DNA from: an uncultured Clostridium sp.
GTDB taxonomy: Bacteria; Bacillota; Clostridia; Clostridiales; Clostridiaceae
Reading direction: 5' to 3'
DNA: 64,000 bases
Assembly (NCBI GenBank): GCA_934755305.1
Contig: CAKVLD010000010.1
Coordinates: 1-64,000 of the forward strand
The notes under the pieces: generated by a model
The model's database searches: none
Told to the model about the DNA's origin: nothing
What the model saw: only the letters and a program-made list of their open reading frames with translations
Shown here: piece after piece, positions 45,231-51,926 of the stretch
Layout of the letters: each line of letters opens with the position of its first letter
How positions within the stretch are numbered: the first letter of the stretch is position 1
Program-made: the position numbers and the translations under genes

Positions 45231-45258
45231 AAAAAAGAGAACTATTAAAGCTCTCTAA
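45231..45258 (-). terminator. Terminator of the zinc-ribbon cargo gene
   Basis: Read leftward, AGAGAG and CTCTTTTTT pair across the GCTTTAATAGTT region, followed by the T run. It isolates the cargo gene from the tail genes. Confidence 0.65.
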
Positions 45259-45261
45259 AAT

Positions 45262-45981
45262 TTATTTATCAATACCTAATACTAGTTTTATAAAATCATA
45301 TATAGCACATGAAACTAAATTCAAGACAATACTTGATACTATACCTATTATTAATGATAGTATTGGCTCTTTTTTAATGAAATCGCTAATTCTATAATAG
45401 ACTGTTTTCTTTATTTTTTTTAATTCTTTTTCTAAATTTTTTATATACTCTTCATCACAATCATATTTGTAAATCTTACTTCTACATTCATTACAAATAA
45501 TAGGTTTATTACATGAATATATAACATTTCTTTTATCTCCACACATATCAAAAATACAACCTCTTGTCTCATCGTGCACTAATTTCTCACCTGAAATTCT
45601 CAATTTATATCTTGTAATATATTTATACATTGTTAAAAGTATATAATTAAATATATCTATATTTTCTTTTTGTAAAATTTCATCTACTTCATAAAAAGAA
45701 ATTATATATGTTTTATATTCGTCTAACCTTTTTCCAAAGTAATTATTTTCAATAATAGTATCAATAAATCCAATACACATATCATAGTCACTATTATTTT
45801 CTGCATTTAGTAACTCCTTTAATGTATGAAACCTATATCCCCACTCATAATCGCATTCAGGTAAATTTTTTCTATATATCTCAACCTCAAAAATACTACT
45901 TTTATAATTTTTTAGCTTTTCAAATACATCTTCATGCTGTTGTTTTCCTAATTGAACTAATTTTATTTTTATTTTTTTCAT
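45262..45981 (-). CDS. Zinc-ribbon membrane protein inserted among tail genes
   Basis: 239 residues. I chose the ATG with GAGGGAG seven bases upstream over an ATG 16 codons earlier. The N-terminal 130 residues are soluble and rich in aromatic/acidic residues. HDETRGCIFDMCGDK and IICNECRSKIY supply Cys pairs suited to bind zinc. A Lys-rich coil follows, then one C-terminal membrane segment (about 208-232, ILSLIIGIVSSIVLNLVSC). The family was not recognised. Its place between the tail-completion and major-tail genes, with its own terminator, marks it as a moron; superinfection exclusion or defence is plausible inference. Confidence 0.65.
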   Translation of the reverse strand: MKKIKIKLVQLGKQQHEDVFEKLKNYKSSIFEVEIYRKNLPECDYEWGYRFHTLKELLNAENNSDYDMCIGFIDTIIENNYFGKRLDEYKTYIISFYEVDEILQKENIDIFNYILLTMYKYITRYKLRISGEKLVHDETRGCIFDMCGDKRNVIYSCNKPIICNECRSKIYKYDCDEEYIKNLEKELKKIKKTVYYRISDFIKKEPILSLIIGIVSSIVLNLVSCAIYDFIKLVLGIDK

Positions 45982-46080
45982 TACATGTCTCCCTCTAAAA
46001 AATTTGTAATTTTTTATAATATTACCCAACTAATTTTAGCACAAAAAATTTATACAAAGAATATTTAATGAAAAAACATA

Positions 46081-46398
46081 TTATCTTTTAAATGCCTTAA
46101 ACCCAATAGGAACATTATATAAATCTTTTTCTTTCCTTGGCTCTTGCACTCTACCTCCCTTTATTCCTGCTTTATGTAATATCTTAATTACTTTATCTTT
46201 TGTACTTTCTAAATTTTCAGCTGATACATAAAGATTAACTAAAATACTATACTCAGTTCCTTGCCTTGTATTATCAGCATAATAAGAAGGAAACTCAATA
46301 TATGTATAAACAGCACATTCCCCTTCATAAGTACCTTTAAAAATATAAAAATTCTCTAAATTAATACTATCTAAAGCTTGGCCAATAATCTCATACAT
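46081..46398 (-). CDS. Phage tail-completion/minor structural protein
   Basis: 105 residues. A YEIIGQALDSINLENFYIFKGTYEGEC start and a beta-strand pattern with FPSYYADN and GRVQEPRKEKDLYNVPIGFKA are typical of the small tail-terminator proteins that follow HK97-gp10-like genes. Position (after gp10, before the major tail protein) supports this. Intact. Confidence 0.65.
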   Translation of the reverse strand: MYEIIGQALDSINLENFYIFKGTYEGECAVYTYIEFPSYYADNTRQGTEYSILVNLYVSAENLESTKDKVIKILHKAGIKGGRVQEPRKEKDLYNVPIGFKAFKR

Positions 46399-46405
46399 AT
46401 ATAAA

Positions 46406-46828
46406 TCATCCTTTCTTTATATTTTTATCTATCTCTTCTTTAAGTTTCTCTTTTAATTCTTTTTTAACTTCTGTTTCAGCATTTTTAACTGCTATATCAA
46501 ACCACATCTTATGAACATCTATAAAAGGACTACCCGAAAAATTAAGCCCATAATCTCTATATCCCCATTGATGATACCAAAGCTCTTTCCAATCATCCCA
46601 CGGATCTAAATCATTACTTAATCCAACATCTATATAAATCCCTTTTCTATAACATCTAACATGGCATTGACCTACATATTCATACTTATCTGAGAACTTC
46701 TTTACTTCATCCTGTATACTTAAAGTCATATCTTCAGCAACTCTATGAACTACGGATTTAGTATCAATATTAGATAAGTTATCAAGTTTTTTAATAAGAT
46801 TATTTATTCCTTTTATATCTAAACTCAT
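46406..46828 (-). CDS. HK97 gp10-like head-tail connector protein
   Basis: 140 residues. MSLDIKGINNLIKKLDNLSN and a C-terminal conserved HKMWFDIAVKNAETEVKKELKEKL block are characteristic of the HK97 gp10 family. It lies one base after the head-closure gene, within the head-tail joining cluster. Confidence 0.85.
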   Translation of the reverse strand: MSLDIKGINNLIKKLDNLSNIDTKSVVHRVAEDMTLSIQDEVKKFSDKYEYVGQCHVRCYRKGIYIDVGLSNDLDPWDDWKELWYHQWGYRDYGLNFSGSPFIDVHKMWFDIAVKNAETEVKKELKEKLKEEIDKNIKKG

Positions 46829-46829
46829 C

Positions 46830-47171
46830 TTAACTTATCCTCTTTGTTACAATTTCTAAATACTTATTTAAATCTTGTATATCACTTAAATAAAAAATAT
46901 CATAAGACCTATCTTTGTAAATGACTCTATATTTTTTACTATCCTCTGAATCTAAAGAAATTCCTCTTGGATATCTAATAATAAACCTTTTTGAATACTC
47001 TTCTTGAATACTATTAGTTGTTTGTACCTCTTTACCACTTACATTTATAATCTTAGCTTTTGCTTTTAAAATACTTTCCCATTTCTCTGTAGCAATTTTA
47101 TTTATTTTTACTTGTTTAAGCTCTTGTATTTCTATTGGATGTTTAAATTCTCCTGGATCTATTGTGTACAT
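46830..47171 (-). CDS. Phage head-closure protein
   Basis: 113 residues, SPP1 gp16/phage head-tail adaptor type: the start MYTIDPGEFKHPIEIQELK, then KAKIINVSGKEV and the C-terminal YKDRSYDIFYLSDIQDLNKYLEI. Seals the capsid vertex to the tail. Intact and in the standard position. Confidence 0.85.
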   Translation of the reverse strand: MYTIDPGEFKHPIEIQELKQVKINKIATEKWESILKAKAKIINVSGKEVQTTNSIQEEYSKRFIIRYPRGISLDSEDSKKYRVIYKDRSYDIFYLSDIQDLNKYLEIVTKRIS

Positions 47172-47179
47172 AACATCAC

Positions 47180-47467
47180 CTACAAATAATTCATACTATG
47201 CATATCTAAAATTGATTTATAAAGAGAATTTACATTTTTACTTTCAATACTAAACTCCCTATGGTCAAACATATCAGAACTTATTGCCAATAAAACAAGA
47301 GTTAAATCTTCGTTTGTCTCTACTTCCTCATCATTGAGTCCAGTATATGACTTCATATAAGACTTAATTCCTTCAAGTATTATTTTCATTTCATTCTTTG
47401 TTTTCTCATCATCATATGCATTACAGTATGATATTAAATCATAAATATTTACTTCACTAAACTTCAT
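47180..47467 (-). CDS. Phage head-tail connector protein (gp6-like)
   Basis: 95 residues, helical, of the HK97 gp6/YqbG-like connector type: DLISYCNAYDDEKTKNEMK followed by SYTGLNDEEVETNEDLTLVLLAISSDMFDHR. It begins four bases after the capsid gene stop. Intact. Confidence 0.8.
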   Translation of the reverse strand: MKFSEVNIYDLISYCNAYDDEKTKNEMKIILEGIKSYMKSYTGLNDEEVETNEDLTLVLLAISSDMFDHREFSIESKNVNSLYKSILDMHSMNYL

Positions 47468-47470
47468 ATT

Positions 47471-48541
47471 CTATACTGCTTTCTCTGCTACATTATAAAT
47501 TCCTGCTACCTGCCCATCGTCTTTTGGCTTACCATCCATGTATAAGTCAGCTCCATATCCTATAAGACCTTTTCTTGTGTAAGCTGAATCAGTATAAACA
47601 TATAAAGCTAATTGACTTTGTGTATTAGTGTGATAAGCTGCAGGTGTTGCTAAGACTATTAAACAATTTGTTCCTGCATCCTCTGGGGACTTTAAAGCAT
47701 CTGTTAATACTACTGGTAAACCTAATAATACATATCCAGTTTCACTTGTTGGATCTGGTTGAATTAAACTTCTACCCATGCTATCTTTTAATAAATCTAA
47801 TTCTAGGAAAGTATCTGAATTCATAAACCACTTGGCTTTTTTAACTACTGCTTGTTTTAATTTTGCCTTTGTCTTCTTTAAGGCATCAATGGTAAATATA
47901 TTTCTTCCTTCTAAAGATATTTGATTCTTTTTCTTAATTCCTGAAATAACTCCTGTAGGCTTTTTCTTACCATCTCCATTAAATATTGCATCTTCAACTG
48001 CATCGATCATACTATTTGCAATATCATCTTTTATAAATCCTTGTAAGTCTAACTCTTCAACATTTACCATGCTTTTAGTAATTGCTGATTCTCTATAAAG
48101 TCTATTTTGACCTAATTCTATAAGTTCTAACTTTGGAATTGTAGCTGTAGGATCAGTTGCAGGATTTTCATCTACTCATTCAGCTTTTCCACTAGCTGTT
48201 TTCTTTGGAATCTTGTAATTTCCTTTTACTGTTGTTCCATTAAAAAATTTATATACATCACTTCTATCTTTAATTTCTTTAATAATTTCTTTTGATAGTT
48301 CTGTATTAATAACATAACCACCTTCTTCATTTGTTCCAGTATTCATAGCAGGTGTTGCTTCTCTTTCTTCTTTAAAAATACTTCTAAGTTCTTCGTTGTT
48401 TATTTGCTCTTGACTTCTTTCTTCTTTTTGCTTTTCTTTCTTAACTACTTTCTTATATGCTAATGATCTTGTTTCCTCCTCTTTTTCTATGGTTTTATCT
48501 CTGTATTCTATTCTTTTTAATTTTCTTAGTGTTTTTGACAT
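47471..48541 (-). pseudogene. HK97-type major capsid gene split by one in-frame TGA
   Basis: The frame from the ATG (AAAGGAGG upstream) runs to 47471 as 356 codons plus stop, interrupted only by TGA at 48176-48178. The sequence around it is ASGKAE-stop-VDENPATDP; HK97-family capsids typically have Trp there (AEWVDE-like), so a TGG-to-TGA change is the simplest cause. Without readthrough, the products are a 121-residue N-terminal piece and, from an internal ATG at 48070 lacking an RBS, a 199-residue C-terminal piece with the usual NGDGKKKPTGVI and FMNSDTFLELDLLKDSMGR motifs. The N-terminal scaffold-like region appears short. Confidence 0.9.
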
Positions 48542-48576
48542 TTGGTGTCCTCCTTTTAATTAATTTTGTGTAAAAG

Positions 48577-48608
48577 AAAAAGACTTAGAAAATTACTCTA
48601 AATCTTTT
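48577..48608 (-). terminator. Terminator after the 160-residue cargo gene
   Basis: Read leftward, AAAAGATTTAGA and TCTAAGTCTTTTT pair, with a T-rich tail. It resembles the hairpin at 30879-30912. Confidence 0.75.
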
Positions 48609-48642
48609 GCATATCATTAATTGACTTTATAATCTATTTATT

Positions 48643-49125
48643 TCATACACCATCTTTATTTTTTCTAGGTATTATATCTGTATATTCTACACTCTCTTCA
48701 GTTCTTGAATTATTCCATAATAACTCTTTCTCATTTTCACTATCAACTTTGCTAAAAACATCAAAAATATCATATTGTATCTCACGAACAGCTTTATCAG
48801 AGCATAAATATCTTGAGTAGGATACTAAAAAGGAATAATCAGTAGCTATTATTGCTTGCAAAGTCTTTCTAATAATCTCCATAGAATGCAGTATAATTTC
48901 ATCAATATCTTTATTTAATATATGTTTAGATATATTAAAAGAAAGTTCTGAATCTATAATATCAGATCTATATCCTTCTTTAGACAAGTTCAAAGCAAGC
49001 TTTAAAAAGTCATCAACCATTTTGTTTTCAGTAATAAAATTATTAGATTCACATAAACCCTTTTCGTGAATCTCCACTAATTGTCTGCTTAGTATTATAA
49101 ATAGTTTATCTATAAAATTACACAT
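48643..49125 (-). CDS. Cytoplasmic helical protein of unknown function, divergent from a secreted protein
   Basis: 160 residues, no signal or membrane segment. The pattern LVEIHEKGLCESNNFI, VDDFLKLALNLSKEGYRSDII, then a long helix loosely recalls the cytoplasmic helical part of MotA/ExbB-type proteins, but without membrane segments; I treat this as weak. It is divergent from the secreted protein at 49217 across 91 bases and has its own terminator. It lies where portal and protease genes should be. Confidence 0.55.
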   Translation of the reverse strand: MCNFIDKLFIILSRQLVEIHEKGLCESNNFITENKMVDDFLKLALNLSKEGYRSDIIDSELSFNISKHILNKDIDEIILHSMEIIRKTLQAIIATDYSFLVSYSRYLCSDKAVREIQYDIFDVFSKVDSENEKELLWNNSRTEESVEYTDIIPRKNKDGV

Positions 49126-49216
49126 TTACCATCAACCTTTCTTTTTTGGAAATATCTGTTAAAATTTAAGATATACTTATATTATATAACACTTTATACA
49201 AAAAGGAGGATTTATA

Positions 49217-49681
49217 TTGAAAAAAATAACACTCAAAATTATTTCTATTATATTTTCTATTTTAGTATTTACTTCAGTCGTATTTAGTACTAATGCCAAT
49301 GCACAAGAACCCATTCAAAACACAACTACAACTTCTAATAGTATAATTAAGGATAGATTTTACTATAAAATACCCAACAATCCTGTAGAAAAAAATATTC
49401 TTACTAACTATATAACTGTAAATTGTGGTATATATGGTAGTACAGTGAAAGTAACTGTTCGTAATGTTGCTATAGACTCTCTTGATAGTATGGTTGTTAA
49501 TATAAAAATCTATAGAAATGGTACACTCGATATTAATAGAACCTTCAGAGAATATGATATTCCACCTTTTTCAGCACCAACTTTTGAAGCTAGTTTACCT
49601 GGTTTAAGTCATGCTGATATTACAGTAACAACTACTGATGGTGGTGAATCTTACACTAAATATTATACTGTAAGAGCATAA
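49217..49681 (+). CDS. Small secreted protein 2 at the prophage right end
   Basis: 154 residues starting at TTG with AGGAGG seven bases upstream. Signal peptide (MKKITLKII and a hydrophobic core; cleavage near NANA, about residue 30). The mature part is beta-rich with ITVNCGIYGSTVKVTVRNVAID and a C-terminal TVTTTDGGESYTKYYTVRA, consistent with an immunoglobulin-like or YtxM-like sandwich. It has the same length and a similar plan to the secreted protein at 42087, including a DGG turn before the last strand, but low sequence identity. It has its own terminator and faces away from the phage genes. Confidence 0.7.
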   Translation: MKKITLKIISIIFSILVFTSVVFSTNANAQEPIQNTTTTSNSIIKDRFYYKIPNNPVEKNILTNYITVNCGIYGSTVKVTVRNVAIDSLDSMVVNIKIYRNGTLDINRTFREYDIPPFSAPTFEASLPGLSHADITVTTTDGGESYTKYYTVRA

Positions 49682-49745
49682 ACCCTAAAATTAAATATTA
49701 TATTATTAATTAAAATAAAAAGTAAGTTATATAATAATAATTATT

Positions 49746-49780
49746 AAAAAAGAGTTCCATAAAAAGGTACTCTTTTTCAC
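49746..49780 (+). terminator. Terminator of secreted cargo protein 2
   Basis: AAAAAGAGT and ACTCTTTTT pair around a 15-base loop. Confidence 0.8.
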
Positions 49781-49833
49781 ACTAAAACATTATATAAATT
49801 ATATATATTTTTTAAAGGCTCTAATTCTAATCT

Positions 49834-49982
49834 ATTTTCTAATCCTTTTTCTAAATATTTATCGATATTTAACAATAAATAACTAGAAATAAAAAATAAA
49901 TAATGTCTAAAAAACCCTTGTATTATCACATTTCTTAATATATAATCATATAGAAAAATAAAATAGATACAGTTCGCAAGCC
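49834..49982 (+). repeat. Right boundary repeat of the prophage (attR-like)
   Basis: 149 bases matching 31438-31576, with a 10-base insertion (49861-49870, a local duplication) and two substitutions. The last 72 bases (49911-49982) are identical to the left copy. The identity ends inside the preQ1 aptamer, so the recombination point lies at or before 49982. Confidence 0.7.
49918..49946 (+). promoter_or_regulatory. Sigma-A promoter of the preQ1 riboswitch operon
   Basis: TTGTAT (49918-49923), 17 bases, TATAAT (49941-49946). It lies wholly inside the boundary repeat, so the operon uses the promoter delivered with, or duplicated by, the prophage. Confidence 0.7.
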
Positions 49983-50008
49983 TCCTGTACTAAAACAAAA
50001 CTAAGGCA
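49968..50008 (+). promoter_or_regulatory. preQ1-I riboswitch
   Basis: P1 is TACAG/CTGTA (49968-49972 with 49984-49988), loop TTCGCA, then AGCC, an A-rich tail TAAAACAAAA and CTAAGGC. The GGC can pair with the GCC of the loop to make the H-type pseudoknot typical of class I. Ligand binding would favour the downstream terminator and switch off the salvage operon. Confidence 0.85.
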
Positions 50009-50047
50009 CCTTTTGAATATTCAAGTTATATTTCTATATAGCTTTTT

Positions 50048-50080
50048 TAAGGTCTGCCTTTTTAAGGTAGACCTTTTTTT
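50048..50080 (+). terminator. Riboswitch expression-platform terminator
   Basis: AAGGTCTGCC and GGTAGACCTT form a stem followed by TTTTT, 25 bases before the radical SAM gene's start region. Confidence 0.85.
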
Positions 50081-50104
50081 ACATTAAGAGAAAGGAGTAA
50101 TTAA

Positions 50105-50806
50105 ATGGACTTTCCGAGATACAGTAAAGTAACTAATAAAAATAAAAGAGAAATACTTCTTCTAAAAGCTTCTCCTTGTAAATGGGGAAGATGTAAATTT
50201 TGCGACTATATACTAGATAATAGCGAAAATGAAGAAGAAAATATAAAAACTAATGAAAAAGAACTTCAAAAAGTAACTGGAGAATTTGGAGTTTTGGAAG
50301 TTATAAACTCTGGTAGTATATTTGAACTTCCTAAAAAGAACCTAGATACCATAAAAAAAATAGTTCAAGAAAAGGATATTAAACTTTTAATATTTGAAGC
50401 TCATTGGATATACAGAAAAAGACTTCAAGAATTAAAAGACTTCTTTAATATTCCTGTAATATATAAACTTGGACTAGAAACTTTTGATGATAACTTTAGA
50501 AACAATGTTTTAAACAAAGGAATTATAATAAATCATCCTACTGATGTTTCTAAATACTATGATTCAATTTGCCTTATGGTAGGTATAAAGGGACAAACAA
50601 AGGAAAGTATAGATAAAGATATTGAATATTTATTAAAATATTTCAAAAAAGGTTGCATAAATATTTGGATTGAAAATTCAACTGGTTTTAAAAGAGACAA
50701 TGAGCTTGTGAAGTGGTTCAAAGAAAAATATTATTACTTAGAATCTAATGAAAACATAGAAATTCTTTGGAATAATACTGACTTTGGCGTTGGAGGAGAA
50801 AATTAA
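50105..50806 (+). CDS. queL: Radical SAM protein, probable queuine lyase
   Basis: 233 residues. The cluster ligands are Cys25, Cys30 and Cys33 (SPCKWGRCKFCDY), a CX4CX2C spacing rather than the usual CX3CX2C. The KLGLETFDDNFRNNVLNKG and NIWIENSTGF blocks follow the barrel of small radical SAM proteins. It sits behind a preQ1 riboswitch and its stop overlaps the queT start region (TAAATG), so it belongs to queuosine salvage. In Clostridioides difficile a radical SAM lyase, QueL, converts queuine to preQ1; this gene is the likely counterpart. The name is inferred from context and motif, not from alignment. Confidence 0.65.
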   Translation: MDFPRYSKVTNKNKREILLLKASPCKWGRCKFCDYILDNSENEEENIKTNEKELQKVTGEFGVLEVINSGSIFELPKKNLDTIKKIVQEKDIKLLIFEAHWIYRKRLQELKDFFNIPVIYKLGLETFDDNFRNNVLNKGIIINHPTDVSKYYDSICLMVGIKGQTKESIDKDIEYLLKYFKKGCINIWIENSTGFKRDNELVKWFKEKYYYLESNENIEILWNNTDFGVGGEN

Positions 50807-51334
50807 ATGAATACAAGCAAATTAATGAAAAGAGTAGGTATCGCTGGCCTAATAAAAATATCTTTAGTAGCAACTATATATATAGTAACAACAATAGTAT
50901 TTTCAGAAATATCATTTGGACCTATACAAGCTAGACCATCTGAGCTTTTAAACTTTCTAGCTTTTATTGATCCACTATATATAATTGCTTTAACTTTAGG
51001 TTGTGCTATTTCAAACTTCTATTCTTTTGGACTTATAGATGTTTTAGTAGGAAGCATTGCTACTTTACTATCAACATACTTAATGTATAAGAGTAAAAAC
51101 ATGTTTATAGCATCTCTATGGCCTGTTATAAATTGTGTATTTGTAGCTGCTGAATTATATTTCTGCTTCTCTCAACCTTTCTGGTTTAATATGATTACTA
51201 TAGCTTTAGGAGAATTTTTAATTATGACTATAATTGGTTATCCTCTATTTAAAGTTATATTTAAAAATAAAAAATTCATAGAAGCTGTAAGAATAGATTT
51301 AAATAATAAAACATATTTTGAAAAACTTCAATAA
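50807..51334 (+). CDS. queT: Queuosine precursor transporter (ECF S component)
   Basis: 175-residue membrane protein of the QueT family, the substrate-binding subunit of an energy-coupling-factor importer for preQ1 or related precursors. The signature SFGPIQARPSELLNFLAFI is present near residues 36-55, with about six hydrophobic segments. The ATG directly follows the stop of the radical SAM gene (TAAATG), so the two are translationally coupled under the riboswitch. Confidence 0.93.
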   Translation: MNTSKLMKRVGIAGLIKISLVATIYIVTTIVFSEISFGPIQARPSELLNFLAFIDPLYIIALTLGCAISNFYSFGLIDVLVGSIATLLSTYLMYKSKNMFIASLWPVINCVFVAAELYFCFSQPFWFNMITIALGEFLIMTIIGYPLFKVIFKNKKFIEAVRIDLNNKTYFEKLQ

Positions 51335-51439
51335 TATTCTTTGTATTTCATTAAGCTACAAACTATGATATAATACACATTGTTAAGGTTTAACTTCCTT
51401 AACACTTATTTATTTTAGTTGAAGAAAAGGAGCAATACT

Positions 51440-51850
51440 ATGAGTTTTAAAGATAAGTTTAATAAATATTTTCAAGATTCATATTTTGAAAAATATGGTG
51501 ATAGAATAGCAAGTACTTCAGGTACAGTTGTGTCTATTAAGTTTACTGAAAAAAATTATATTTTATTTCATAGATTAATTGTGGATATGGTTATTAAGCC
51601 TGAAATAGGAAAAGCTATAGTTAAAGCAAGATACAAAAAAAATAGATGGTTTAAAAAAGTTGACTTTATTCCTGTTAACGTTGGTCATAAAGTCATGATA
51701 ATGGGCCTTAAAGGTATTAAAGGCAAAAAAGACTCAGAAGTTATAGCTATCCAAAACGTACTTAACCTAACTACTAAAAGAGATTTAGTTCCAGTAGATC
51801 ATTCACAAATAAAGAAATCTCGTCAACAAGCAGGAAGAATGAGATATTAA
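51440..51850 (+). CDS. Conserved-looking small basic protein of unknown function
   Basis: 136 residues. The ATG with AAAGGAG is chosen over an upstream TTG. Sequence is Lys-rich (KARYKKNRWFKKVDFIP) with FHRLIVDMVIKPE and a C-terminal KKSRQQAGRMRY; a beta-barrel RNA-binding fold is imaginable but I do not recognise the family. It has its own TATAAT (51371-51376) and a strong terminator, so it is not part of the queT operon. Confidence 0.7.
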   Translation: MSFKDKFNKYFQDSYFEKYGDRIASTSGTVVSIKFTEKNYILFHRLIVDMVIKPEIGKAIVKARYKKNRWFKKVDFIPVNVGHKVMIMGLKGIKGKKDSEVIAIQNVLNLTTKRDLVPVDHSQIKKSRQQAGRMRY

Positions 51851-51859
51851 TTTTTAACT

Positions 51860-51902
51860 TAAAAGAGGCTACCTATCAATATTTTGTTAGGCAGCCTTTT
51901 CT
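51860..51902 (+). terminator. Terminator after the small basic protein gene
   Basis: AAAAGAGGCTACCTA pairs with TTAGGCAGCCTTTTCT. It also lies near the convergent ATPase gene end. Confidence 0.85.
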
Positions 51903-51926
51903 AATAATCATACATACAATGCTTTA

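Noticed and set aside
48070..48541. Programmed readthrough or selenocysteine at the capsid TGA
   Set aside because: No conserved stem-loop right after the TGA was evident, the expected residue is Trp, and the prophage is defective at other sites; a nonsense mutation is simpler.
50048..50104. Second riboswitch between terminator and radical SAM gene
   Set aside because: The segment is only the terminator stem, T tail and RBS; no further aptamer-like structure is present.
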